A stretch of 44,592 nucleotides of DNA from Pseudogemmobacter faecipullorum (GTDB taxonomy: Bacteria; Pseudomonadota; Alphaproteobacteria; Rhodobacterales; Rhodobacteraceae), in contig NZ_JACDXX010000022.1 in the NCBI RefSeq assembly GCF_020539525.1, forward strand, positions 1-44,592, in the 5' to 3' direction. How positions within the stretch are numbered: the first letter of the stretch is position 1; each line of letters opens with the position of its first letter. Position numbers and translations under genes: made by a program. Positions 14,811-22,250 of this stretch are shown here, one piece after another. Under the pieces are notes generated by a model. The model ran no database searches. It had not been told where the DNA came from and was given only the letters and a program-made list of their open reading frames with translations.

Positions 14811-15440
14811 ATGTCCAATCCGACGGATACACAAGCGCTGCATGCCGCGCTCATGGTTGAAATGTCTGGCACGAAGCCGGGGTCTAGCAAGAAGGCGACT
14901 CCTGAGAGCAAGGCACGCCTGCGCGCAATCTTGGCTGATCTTGAGAGCAAGGCCCAGGTGGACGCGCAGTCTAAGGCGCATAGCAAAGCGGTTTCCAATG
15001 ACGGAGCCGATAGCGTTAAATTCCATCGCGATTATCAAAAGTATGGTGAGCCGTCCGGTTTGACCTTGGCTGAATTTGCCGACGTCTGGAAGCTGCGGCA
15101 GAAAGTCGTGATGTATTACAACCGGCAAGGCCGGGAAGTATTCAAATCGGCATACAGCCTTTGGAAAGACGCCACGAGGCAGCGGCTGAAGCGTCCGCCG
15201 CGCAAGAATGCGGATCTGTCTGGCATGAATGCTGATGAGAAGCGTCTGCATCGGCGCCCACAGAATGCCAAGTCGCAGCGAAAGTTGCGCGCCGAGAAAA
15301 GGGCGCATGAGGAACTTCGCGCTGGAGCCGCGCGCCTGCTGACCGATGATGAACTGCTATACATCGCAGAGGCAGAGGCTGCACCGAAAGAGGTGGATCA
15401 ATACTTGGCTTCGCTCGGTGCGGCCGAGGCAGCCGAGTGA
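14811..15440 (+). CDS. Hypothetical basic protein of the element
   Basis: The 209-residue protein is not recognised. It is very hydrophilic: residues 20-70 are rich in Lys, Ser and Ala; 95-165 are strongly basic (LWKDATRQRLKRPPRKNA, AKSQRKLRAEKRAHEEL); the C terminus is acidic. This suggests nucleic-acid binding. ATG 14811 has AAGG 8 bp upstream. It sits between a terminator and an iteron-like repeat array (15452-15491), so a replication or regulatory role is conceivable, but no catalytic motif supports either. Confidence 0.6.
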   Translation: MSNPTDTQALHAALMVEMSGTKPGSSKKATPESKARLRAILADLESKAQVDAQSKAHSKAVSNDGADSVKFHRDYQKYGEPSGLTLAEFADVWKLRQKVVMYYNRQGREVFKSAYSLWKDATRQRLKRPPRKNADLSGMNADEKRLHRRPQNAKSQRKLRAEKRAHEELRAGAARLLTDDELLYIAEAEAAPKEVDQYLASLGAAEAAE

Positions 15441-15451
15441 AAGTAGGTCGC

Positions 15452-15491
15452 AGCTATCTAGCTATCTAGCTATCTAGCTATCTAGCTACCT
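15452..15491. repeat. 8-bp tandem repeat (iteron-like) next to an AT-rich stretch
   Basis: AGCTATCT occurs in four perfect tandem copies (15452-15483) and one variant, AGCTACCT (15484-15491). A markedly AT-rich run follows to about 15525. Tandem iterons beside AT-rich DNA are typical of replication origins, but a regulatory array or simple slippage repeat is also possible. An 8-bp unit is short for iterons. Confidence 0.6.
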
Positions 15492-15591
15492 AACTAATTG
15501 AAAATATTTATAAATTAACAAAATGTGCTTGCGGTCTGTTTGGCGTTCGGCCTAGATTCCTGTCATTGAAGCAAACTTGGAATGCCACGAC

Positions 15592-15786
15592 ATGCCGACC
15601 TTTCTCTCGACCGAAACCTACCACCGCCTGCTGGCTGATCTGTCCGGCGCGTTCATGGCTGCGGCTACCAGCAGCGGCGCAGACCTGAACGACAAGCTGG
15701 CCGAGGCGCTGGCCTGTGCGGGCGTGCTGCCTGAGGCCTGCCGGGGGGATTTTGAGAATGTGGTAGGGATGGCCAAGGCCGCGTAA
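15592..15786 (+). CDS. Small hypothetical protein
   Basis: A 64-residue acidic, helical protein (begins MPTFLSTETYHRLLADL). ATG 15592 was preferred over the upstream TTG at 15577 because GGA lies about 10 bp upstream of it. It has two cysteines and no recognised domain. A strong hairpin terminator follows 18 bp after its stop, supporting a real transcription unit. Confidence 0.5.
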   Translation: MPTFLSTETYHRLLADLSGAFMAAATSSGADLNDKLAEALACAGVLPEACRGDFENVVGMAKAA

Positions 15787-15804
15787 CGCAGACTGACCAC
15801 TACC

Positions 15805-15834
15805 AAAACGGGCTCACCACGCGCCCGTTTTTCT
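15805..15834 (+). terminator. Rho-independent terminator
   Basis: AAAACGGGC (15805-15813) pairs perfectly with GCCCGTTTT (15823-15831) and is followed by TC and TTT. It ends the small gene at 15592-15786. The next 285 bp up to 16119 hold no recognised gene. Confidence 0.75.
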
Positions 15835-16025
15835 TTGGCCCTGATGCGACACACTGCCCGGACTGCCGTAAAGGTATGTAGCAGGTTGGCGCACCTGATG
15901 GTCTCAGAACCCATGAATGCGCTGCGATTAGTCGGTGAGTGCGCGGCGGCATTGCCAGAACCCCGACACGGCACGGCGGCTCTACTCCGAGCGGCGCGGT
16001 GCTGAGTAACCTTACTTATGCTGAT

Positions 16026-16052
16026 GGGATGGGCGGACCTTTCGCCCATCCC
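16026..16052. other. Perfect 10-bp hairpin in an untranslated region
   Basis: GGGATGGGCG (16026-16035) and CGCCCATCCC (16043-16052) flank a 7-nt loop. There is no T run. It precedes the small gene at 16120 and could be an RNA control element or a protein-binding site. Confidence 0.4.
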
Positions 16053-16119
16053 GCCCAACCCCCTCAATGAACAGGTGATGCCGTGACCAGCATAGAATAA
16101 TTGCGCCCGAGGCTGCCCT

Positions 16120-16308
16120 ATGTCTGCCCATGTCACCCTTGCCGAACTACAAAAAATGCACCGCATGGCTGCCGCGCTTGTTGTGGCCGATCCCGTCTAT
16201 CTGCCGGTGTTCGAGCGCATCGAGCAGGAACTTGCGGCCTATGAGGCCAAAGACGATGCCGTTAGCCGCGCCCGCGCCATTTCAGCACGTTACAGAGCGG
16301 CAGCTTGA
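16120..16308 (+). CDS. Small hypothetical protein overlapping the integrase 3' end
   Basis: A 62-residue helical protein (begins MSAHVTLAELQKMHRM). Its last 19 bp overlap the end of the integrase gene on the opposite strand. No domain is recognised and no clear ribosome site is seen; composition is protein-like. It could be an excisionase-type accessory protein by position, but no winged-helix motif is visible. Confidence 0.45.
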   Translation: MSAHVTLAELQKMHRMAAALVVADPVYLPVFERIEQELAAYEAKDDAVSRARAISARYRAAA

Positions 16309-17582
16309 AGAAGCTGCTGTTTGTGTTCCAGCGTGGCACCATCCCCATAGCGTTCACGGTTCAGCCGATGGCCGAACAGATCGCGCCTGATCCGATCATC
16401 AATCCCGGCAGCAAGCATCCGATCTTCAAAAGCATGGCGCAGTGAGTAAAGCGTGTGGTCCGGGCTTTCCATCAAACCGTTCTCACGCAAGAACTTGTTG
16501 ATAGTGGCCGAAAGGCTGGCGCTGCTTTCCCGATATCGCGGGAACCCCTCGGGAAACGCCCGCAAGGCATCCAGCGATATGCCAAGCAAGGGAATGGTGC
16601 GCTTGGCATACTTGCTCTTCACCTGCCGTCCTTCCGGCTCGATCGATATATGCGGCACGTTGTGTGCCAGCCGGATGGTGTTGGCAGATAGCGCCGCGAG
16701 TTCCGAGGGGCGGCAGCCAGTGTTCACCATCACCAGCAAAATCGCCCTGGCTTCGGGGTTCAGCCCGTCCAGCGCACCCGGCGCGGCCAACTTCTCTGTG
16801 ATCCATTTGGCCGAGAACGGCGGGCGAACCTTTGCATCACCTTCTTTGAACGCCAGATCGGTGAGCGGCAGCACCAGCCCGAGGCGCTTCATCCGGTTCA
16901 CGGTTTTCAGAGTGTCGCCAAGGTGGATCAGGTCTTTGTTCGCGCTGTTCGGGGTAAGGTCTTCCTCTTCCAGCCGTTCCATCCACCAGTTACGGAAATC
17001 CAGCATATCGTCGCCGGTAATATCCTTCATTGCCTTGTCACCTACTACTGCGACAAAGTTCTTAACAGCTTTGATTCTCGGATTTTTCCAGCGCCGGATC
17101 TGATCCTCTGACTTACCTAGGATCTTATCCTTGGCCAGCGTCCAATAGAGGTCCAGCGCCTTCGTGACGGTAAGGGGCGGCTCTTTCGCGCCACCAAGCA
17201 GCGCTGAGGCTTCCAGCAAGTCGGGGCTGTCGGGCCGATCCTTGAAGCCGGGAACCGCGGCAAACCTGTCGCGCAATTCTTCAACTGGGAGCTTGGCGAC
17301 TTGATCGGCCCGCATGTATCGGAAGCCCCTAGCCTCTGCCAGATCACGGGCGGCGGCAAAGCGCTGATCAGCATCCGCGCTGTCACCAGCAAGCTTTGCT
17401 TCCCATGCCGCCAGCATCTGTTCCCATGTAGCGGCCTCTTTGGTTTTGGCAACCGAAGGGGAATCTGTGTGCAGACTGATCCAGACGAACTGGCGCGGCT
17501 CTACTGAGGCGTAACGCTTGGGAACCCGCTTATAGAGATAGAGGGTTCCTTTCACGGAACCGTTTCGCGTCTGAATTGCCAT
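16290..17582 (-). CDS. int: Site-specific tyrosine integrase
   Basis: The 430-residue enzyme would insert and excise the element at tRNA-Ser(GGA). The catalytic domain shows Arg291 in NTGCRPSEL, a basic strand VKSKYAKRTIPL, the box YSLRH with Arg382, LFGH with His405 and the nucleophile Tyr412 in RERYGDG. The first position of the HxxR box is Tyr, a variant I believe is common in phage integrases with this N-terminal type. ATG 17582 was chosen because GGGG lies 7 bp upstream and residues before it look unrelated. A further in-frame ATG at 17618 would place the start inside the arm-type repeats. The gene ends 137 bp from attR and is transcribed away from it. Confidence 0.92.
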   Translation of the reverse strand: MAIQTRNGSVKGTLYLYKRVPKRYASVEPRQFVWISLHTDSPSVAKTKEAATWEQMLAAWEAKLAGDSADADQRFAAARDLAEARGFRYMRADQVAKLPVEELRDRFAAVPGFKDRPDSPDLLEASALLGGAKEPPLTVTKALDLYWTLAKDKILGKSEDQIRRWKNPRIKAVKNFVAVVGDKAMKDITGDDMLDFRNWWMERLEEEDLTPNSANKDLIHLGDTLKTVNRMKRLGLVLPLTDLAFKEGDAKVRPPFSAKWITEKLAAPGALDGLNPEARAILLVMVNTGCRPSELAALSANTIRLAHNVPHISIEPEGRQVKSKYAKRTIPLLGISLDALRAFPEGFPRYRESSASLSATINKFLRENGLMESPDHTLYSLRHAFEDRMLAAGIDDRIRRDLFGHRLNRERYGDGATLEHKQQLLQAAAL

Positions 17583-17613
17583 AGCCTTGCCCCGGATGTT
17601 CAAGGGCAAGTGT

Positions 17614-17638
17614 AACACAAAATGTAACGCAAAATGTA
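17614..17638. repeat. Paired 12-bp repeats, putative integrase arm-type sites (right end)
   Basis: ACACAAAATGTA (17615-17626) and ACGCAAAATGTA (17627-17638) are adjacent and match the pair at 465-488 in their (A/G)CAAAATGTA core. They lie 32 bp upstream of the integrase start, so integrase binding here could also repress its own gene. Confidence 0.5.
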
Positions 17639-17719
17639 TAGCAGATTTGAGGCACTATCGGCGCCAAAGAAGGCTAAACCATTTTAATTCAATGGGTTAA
17701 CAACAATCACATATGTGTG

Positions 17720-17735
17720 AATGGCGGACAGTGAG
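17720..17735. repeat. Right attachment site core (attR) at the tRNA-Ser 3' end
   Basis: This is identical to 384-399. It contains the encoded CCA (complement of 17722-17724) and the 3' acceptor strand of the tRNA. A 10-bp palindrome, CACATATGTG, lies just inside at 17708-17717. Confidence 0.88.
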
Positions 17736-17811
17736 GGATTCGAACCCTCGAGACGGTTCCCCGCCTACACACTTTCCAGGCGTGCGCCTTCGACCACTCG
17801 GCCAACTGTCC
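17722..17811 (-). tRNA. tRNA-Ser(GGA)
   Basis: The 90-nt minus-strand gene folds as a class II tRNA: acceptor GGACAGT/ACTGTCC with discriminator G and an encoded CCA, a D-arm region GGCCGAGTGG, anticodon loop CTGGAAA with anticodon GGA, a long variable arm, and a T loop TTCGAAT. It reads UCC and UCU codons. The 3' end is the attachment site of the element to its left, and the gene remains intact after integration. Confidence 0.96.
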
Positions 17812-17822
17812 GTGCGGCGTTG

Positions 17823-17850
17823 TCTATACTCAGGCAGCGGGGGGCTTCAA
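17823..17850 (-). promoter_or_regulatory. Promoter of tRNA-Ser
   Basis: On the minus strand TTGAAG (17845-17850) and TATAGA (17823-17828) are 16 bp apart, 12 bp upstream of the mature tRNA 5' end. Confidence 0.5.
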
Positions 17851-18853
17851 GACCGATCTTCACTCAGCATGTTCTTTTCACATCAAAAAAGCTAAAGGAG
17901 AGCCCTGTTGGTTCCGCGCGGCCCTTTCAGATCTGAAAACCCCGCTCAGGCCCGGGGCGCAAATGGGCCGGCTGCGGCCCGAAAGTGGAGATCCGCTCGC
18001 CGCTGTGCCGGCAGCCTGCCCCACCGGGACCGCCCGGGTCCGGATGCCACGCCGCAGCGCCTGGCTGAACACCGGGGGAAGTCAGCGCTGAGACAGGGCG
18101 GGGCGAGACCCGCCCTGCCCCAGCAGCACAGAACGCCACCTTGCCTGCAGCACCGGCAAGCCCCGGCTTCAGAAACAGTCGCCGACCTCGCAACCACATC
18201 TGCCCCTTCAGTTCCTGTGACTGGCTCCTGTGACTGGTGCCTGCGCGCCGCCCTGAGCAGAAGCAAGCACGCTTCCCGATCCTGCCGACGAGCCGGGGCA
18301 TGGGCATGGGCAACAGATGGCGCCCTGGTCCGTCGGAGCAAATGAGGGATGCGCGGTAAATCTTCCTGTCGCGTTGCAACCGCGCTCGGCCGGTTGCAAA
18401 GGTCATACCTGCTGCCGGACCTGCAAGGTGCGGGGCCATCTTTCAGATCAGGCGCGCAACCTGAGCAGGTTCCGCGGCTCCCTTTCCGCGGCCCCGCAAC
18501 TGCCCCCTGGCTGCGCCTTGCGGCACAGCAGCCTGTCATCCCTGGCGCCAGCCCCGTCCCTCGCCCTAAGACCCTGGCCCGAACCACCGGCAGGCGCGCG
18601 CAGCAAGGCTGGCCGAGCAGCCTGCATCGCGCAACCGGCTGCTCTGCGCATCACCTGGCCCGGAATGGCCTGCTGCAGCCTCGCGGCACCGGAGAGATCT
18701 TCTCTCCCCCAAAACGCTGCTGCAGCAGCCCAGATACCTGCCCCCTGCCCGGCTGCCTCCCGCTGATCGGGGCTGCAATCCTGCTGCCACCCTTGACCCC
18801 GCCACGCAGATCCCGCTCTATCGCCGCCAGGATGACTTCAGAAAGATCCCTTT
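17851..18853. other. About 1 kb without a convincing gene between tRNA-Ser and bactofilin
   Basis: Open frames occur on both strands, but their translations are rich in Arg, Ala, Gly, Pro and Cys with no domain-like pattern. Local structure includes a 9-bp hairpin (CAGGGCGGG/CCCGCCCTG, 18094-18117) and a 13-bp-period duplication of TCCTGTGACTGG (18213-18237). It may be a decayed host region beside the integration hotspot. Confidence 0.5.
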
Positions 18854-19225
18854 ATGTTTTCGAAAACCGGCGATCCTGTAACCGAGCCGCAACCGCGCAG
18901 CGGCGGCACCAATGCAAGCCGCTCGGTGCTTGGCACTGATCTGAAGATCACCGGCGAGATCACCTCGACCGGCGCGCTTGAGGTTCTGGGCGAAATTGAC
19001 GGCAATATCACCGCCGACAGCCTGACCATCGGTCCCCAGGGCCGGGTCTCGGGCTCGGTCACGGCCAAAAGCGTCGAAGTTACCGGCCAGCTCGAGGGTC
19101 GCGTGGAAAGTGCCAGCTTCACCCTGCGCGCCTCGGCCCAGGTCACGGCCGATGTCAGCTATGAAAAGCTGGTCATCGAAAGCGGTGCCACGATTGAGGG
19201 CCGTTTCTCGCGCCTCAAGGGCTGA
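18854..19225 (+). CDS. Bactofilin-family cytoskeletal protein
   Basis: The 123-residue protein has a short disordered N terminus (1-24). A DUF583 right-handed beta-helix follows, seen as a regular alternation of glycine and valine/isoleucine: LGTDLKITGEIT, LEVLGEIDGNI, LTIGPQGRVSGSV, VEVTGQLEGRV. Bactofilins polymerise without nucleotides into membrane-associated filaments that position cell-wall or polar proteins. No M23 peptidase gene, a frequent partner, is adjacent. The ATG has only a weak ribosome site. Confidence 0.9.
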   Translation: MFSKTGDPVTEPQPRSGGTNASRSVLGTDLKITGEITSTGALEVLGEIDGNITADSLTIGPQGRVSGSVTAKSVEVTGQLEGRVESASFTLRASAQVTADVSYEKLVIESGATIEGRFSRLKG

Positions 19226-19250
19226 TCCCGCCCGAAGAGACCCGAAGCGA

Positions 19251-19296
19251 GCTGCCCCCCAGGGGCAGCCACACTGCGCCGGGGAAAGCCCGGCGC
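19251..19296. terminator. Two tandem GC-rich hairpins between bactofilin and the DUF1489 gene
   Basis: GCTGCCCC/GGGGCAGC (19251-19269, loop of 3) and GCGCCGGG/CCCGGCGC (19276-19296, loop GAAAG) are both perfect 8-bp stems. They lie between convergent genes and probably end or protect both transcripts. There is no T run. Confidence 0.45.
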
Positions 19297-19373
19297 GCAG
19301 CAAAAGTCCGCTCAGAATCCGCCCTGCCGGCACAGCTCAGCTCAGAGTCTTTTTCCAGGGGCTGAGCGGTTTC

Positions 19374-19805
19374 TCAGTGCAGACCGATCTCGGCCAGGGC
19401 CCGCGCCATCTCGGGCGGCAGGGCCTCCTCGCGGGAGCTGCGCCCCTTTGGCAGATCGCGCGGCGCCTCTTCCGCTGTCAGATAGCGCCAGCCCTGAAAC
19501 GGGCGCCGCGCCGCGCCCTCGGTGCGGATGATCTCGGGATCAAGCAGCAAAGCGCAGCGGCTGATGCCATCGCCGGTCTCAACCCGCTCCAGCCCGGTCA
19601 GGCGCTGGCGGCACAGCACCACCCCCCTGATCACCCAGTAAAGCGAGCCGCCGGCCAGCAGCTCCTGCTCGCGTTTGGGCCACATCCGGGTGACATGCAC
19701 CGCCTGTCCCGCAGGCCAGGCTCCGGCATTCTGCTTTTGCCAGAGTTCCAGATCCTCGACGCTCTCGGCACCGACACACAGCTTCAGAAGGTTCACGAAT
19801 CCCAT
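19374..19805 (-). CDS. DUF1489 family protein
   Basis: From ATG 19805 the 143-residue product begins FVNLLKLCVGAESVEDLELW and contains VTRMWPKREQELLAGGSLYWVIRG, typical of the DUF1489 family, small conserved proteins of Rhodobacterales and Rhizobiales of unknown function. The frame is open further upstream to 20132, but that extension overlaps nrdJ and has no family similarity. It diverges from nrdJ across 161 bp; I saw no cobalamin riboswitch there. Confidence 0.8.
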   Translation of the reverse strand: MGFVNLLKLCVGAESVEDLELWQKQNAGAWPAGQAVHVTRMWPKREQELLAGGSLYWVIRGVVLCRQRLTGLERVETGDGISRCALLLDPEIIRTEGAARRPFQGWRYLTAEEAPRDLPKGRSSREEALPPEMARALAEIGLH

Positions 19806-19966
19806 GGGGCAATCATATCCCGCCGCTCTGCCGCCGCAAGCGGCCTGGCCGGATTGACCGTCACTGCCGCCGATCCTATTCTGCCTCTCCCGCAGCGCCC
19901 CGGCCCTGCCGCTCTGACTGCTGTCTGACTGCCCCTGCTGCGACCGGCCTGAGAAAGGGTCTCCGG

Positions 19967-22240
19967 ATGCGTGATGCCAGTTCAGCCTTCCCCAATGCCA
20001 TCTCAGAGCAGATCTGGGATATGAAATACCGGCTGAAATCGGCGGATGGCACGCCGCTGGAAGCCGGTGTTCGCGACAGCTGGGCCAGGGTGGCGCGCGC
20101 GCTCGCCGCGCCCGAGGCCGATCCCGCAGCACGCGAGGCCGAATTTACCGCCGCGCTGGAGGGGTTTCGCTTCCTGCCAGCCGGACGCATCCTTGCGGGC
20201 GCGGGCACCGGGCGCGGCGTGACGCTGTTTAACTGCTTTGTCATGGGCACCATTCCCGACAGTCTCGAGGGCATATTTCAGGCGCTGAAAGAGGCGGCGC
20301 TGACCATGCAGCAGGGTGGTGGCATCGGCTATGACTTCTCGACCATCCGGCCCAGAGGCGCGCTTGTGGCCTCGGTCGCGGCCGATGCTTCGGGGCCTTT
20401 GTCCTTCATGGATGTCTGGGATGCGATGTGCCGCACCATCATGTCAGCCGGCGCGCGGCGCGGCGCGATGATGGCCTGCCTGCGCTGCGATCACCCTGAT
20501 ATTGAGGCCTTTATTGCCGCCAAAGCCGATCCGGCGCGGCTGCGCAATTTCAACCTTTCGGTGCTGGTCAGTGATGCTTTCATGGCGGCGGTCGAAGCCG
20601 ATGCTCCCTGGGAGCTGCGCTTTGGCGGCGAGAGCTACCGCAGCCTGCCGGCCCGCGCGCTCTGGGATCAGATCATGCGCGCGACCTATGATTTTGCCGA
20701 GCCGGGGGTGATCTTCATCGACCGGGTCAATCAGATGAACAATCTGCATTATGCCGAAACGATCAGCGCCACCAATCCCTGTGGCGAGCAGCCGCTGCCG
20801 CCCTATGGCGCCTGCCTGCTGGGCTCGATCAACCTCGCTGCACTGGTGCGCGAGGCCTTCAGCGATCAGGCCCGGATCGACCCGGAGGAGCTGGCAGGCC
20901 TTACCGCCACGGCGGTGCGGATGATGGATAATGTCATTGATGTCTCGCGCTTTCCTTTGCCGCAGCAGCAGGAAGAGGCCCGGGCCAAACGGCGCATCGG
21001 CCTCGGTGTCACCGGCCTGGCCGATGCGCTGATCCTGTGCCGCCTGCGCTATGGCAGCGCGGCGGCGGCGCAGCAATGCGAGGACTGGCTCGGCCAGATC
21101 AGCCGCGCCGCCTGCCTCGCCTCGGTCGGGCTGGCGCGCGAGCGCGGCCCCTTCCCGCTGTTTCAGCCCGAGGCCTATCTGGCCTCGGGCAATATGCAGC
21201 GCATGGAGGCGCAGATCCGCGCTGCGGTGGCGCAGGACGGGATCCGCAATGCGCTTCTGACCTCAATCGCGCCGACCGGAACAATCTCGCTTTATGCCGG
21301 CAATGTCTCATCCGGGATCGAACCGGTTTTCGCCTGGGAATTTCGCCGCAAAATCCTGCTGAAAGACGGCAGCCGCGCAGAGCAGCTGGTGCAGGATCCG
21401 GCCCTGGCGCTGTGGCGGGCAAGATTCGGCGCCGCCGCACTGCCCGATTATTTCGTCACCGCCCAGGACCTCGGGCCGGAAGATCACATCCGGATGCAGG
21501 CGGCGGCACAGCGCCATATCGACAGTTCGATCTCGAAAACCATCAATGTTCCTGAAGATATCAGTTTTGATGCCTTCCGCGATGTCTATCGCTCGGCCTG
21601 GGAGCAGGGCTGCAAGGGCTGCACCACCTATCGCCCCAATGCGGTGACCGGCGCGGTGCTCGCGGCCAGTCCCGCGGCTGAGGCCAGCCCTGCCCCTGCC
21701 GCGCTCCCGGCCAGCCATGACACACCGCTGCCCCGCCCCGCCACCCTCTCGGGCGAGACCTATAAGATCCGCTGGCCCGGCTCCGAACATGCGCTTTACA
21801 TCACCATCAATGACATTGCCGAGGCCGGGCAACGGCGGCCGTTTGAGCTGTTCATCAATTCAAAAAATATGGAAAATTTCGCCTGGACCGTGGCGCTGAC
21901 CCGGATGATCTCGGCGGTGTTCCGGCGCGGCGGCGATGTCTCTTTCGTGGTGGGCGAACTGAAGGCCGTGTTTGATCCGCGCGGCGGGGCCTGGATTGAG
22001 GGCAGCTATATCCCCTCGATTCTGGCCGCCATTGGCGGGGTGATCGAACAGCATATGATCGCCACCGGCTTTATCACCGCTGAGCGGCCGGGCCCCGTCC
22101 CGGGGGAGGCGAGGCCGCCTTTCACCCCGCCGCACGGGGCCCGGCCTGGCAAGGCCTGCCCGGCCTGTGGCGGCTTTGATCTGCGCCAGGCCGAGGGCTG
22201 CCTGACCTGCAATAGCTGCGGCTATTCAAAATGCGGCTGA
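19967..22240 (+). CDS. nrdJ: Adenosylcobalamin-dependent (class II) ribonucleotide reductase
   Basis: The 757-residue enzyme reduces ribonucleotides to deoxyribonucleotides with a cobalamin-generated thiyl radical, so it works with or without oxygen. Key residues are visible: radical Cys272 in the NxCxE motif (NPCGEQ, 270-275), the redox pair Cys90 (FNC) and Cys283 (GAC), the QGGGIGYDFSTIRPRG loop (116-131) and PTGTISL. An ATP-cone allosteric domain is absent. After a proline/alanine-rich linker (~565-590), a C-terminal domain ends with CPACGG and CNSCGYSKCG, a zinc-ribbon/reducing tail. It starts at ATG 19967 and ends 10 bp from the convergent MYG1-family gene. Confidence 0.95.
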   Translation: MRDASSAFPNAISEQIWDMKYRLKSADGTPLEAGVRDSWARVARALAAPEADPAAREAEFTAALEGFRFLPAGRILAGAGTGRGVTLFNCFVMGTIPDSLEGIFQALKEAALTMQQGGGIGYDFSTIRPRGALVASVAADASGPLSFMDVWDAMCRTIMSAGARRGAMMACLRCDHPDIEAFIAAKADPARLRNFNLSVLVSDAFMAAVEADAPWELRFGGESYRSLPARALWDQIMRATYDFAEPGVIFIDRVNQMNNLHYAETISATNPCGEQPLPPYGACLLGSINLAALVREAFSDQARIDPEELAGLTATAVRMMDNVIDVSRFPLPQQQEEARAKRRIGLGVTGLADALILCRLRYGSAAAAQQCEDWLGQISRAACLASVGLARERGPFPLFQPEAYLASGNMQRMEAQIRAAVAQDGIRNALLTSIAPTGTISLYAGNVSSGIEPVFAWEFRRKILLKDGSRAEQLVQDPALALWRARFGAAALPDYFVTAQDLGPEDHIRMQAAAQRHIDSSISKTINVPEDISFDAFRDVYRSAWEQGCKGCTTYRPNAVTGAVLAASPAAEASPAPAALPASHDTPLPRPATLSGETYKIRWPGSEHALYITINDIAEAGQRRPFELFINSKNMENFAWTVALTRMISAVFRRGGDVSFVVGELKAVFDPRGGAWIEGSYIPSILAAIGGVIEQHMIATGFITAERPGPVPGEARPPFTPPHGARPGKACPACGGFDLRQAEGCLTCNSCGYSKCG

Positions 22241-22250
22241 GGCCCCGGCG

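Larger units (their letters stand above)
384..17735. mobile_element. Compact prophage-like / capsid-encoding satellite-like element integrated in tRNA-Ser(GGA)
   Basis: The element is bounded by a 16-bp perfect direct repeat (AATGGCGGACAGTGAG), and the right copy is the 3' end of tRNA-Ser. A tyrosine integrase gene lies next to that tRNA. Inside are head, packaging and a few tail genes, a cargo island (5.27-7.97 kb) and a small control region. The total of 17.35 kb is under half of a typical siphovirus. No major tail protein, tail tip or fibre, endolysin, holin, spanin, replication gene or CI-like repressor could be recognised. It could be a decayed prophage or a helper-dependent satellite making its own capsid. 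The open, overlapping structural genes argue against random decay. Confidence 0.85.

Noticed and set aside
15452-15491. Possible CRISPR array
   Set aside because: The repeat unit is 8 bp with no spacers, so it is a simple tandem or iteron-like repeat.
384-17735. Gene transfer agent cluster
   Set aside because: Some proteins resemble GTA components, but an integrase, att sites and TerS are present, and GTA-specific tail tip and peptidase genes are missing.
17908-18939. Several overlapping open frames on both strands between tRNA-Ser and bactofilin
   Set aside because: Amino acid composition is extreme (Arg/Ala/Gly/Pro/Cys), no ribosome sites, and no domain-like segments.
19806-19966. Cobalamin riboswitch before nrdJ
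   Set aside because: The gap is only 161 bp and no B12-box-like sequence or suitable fold was seen.
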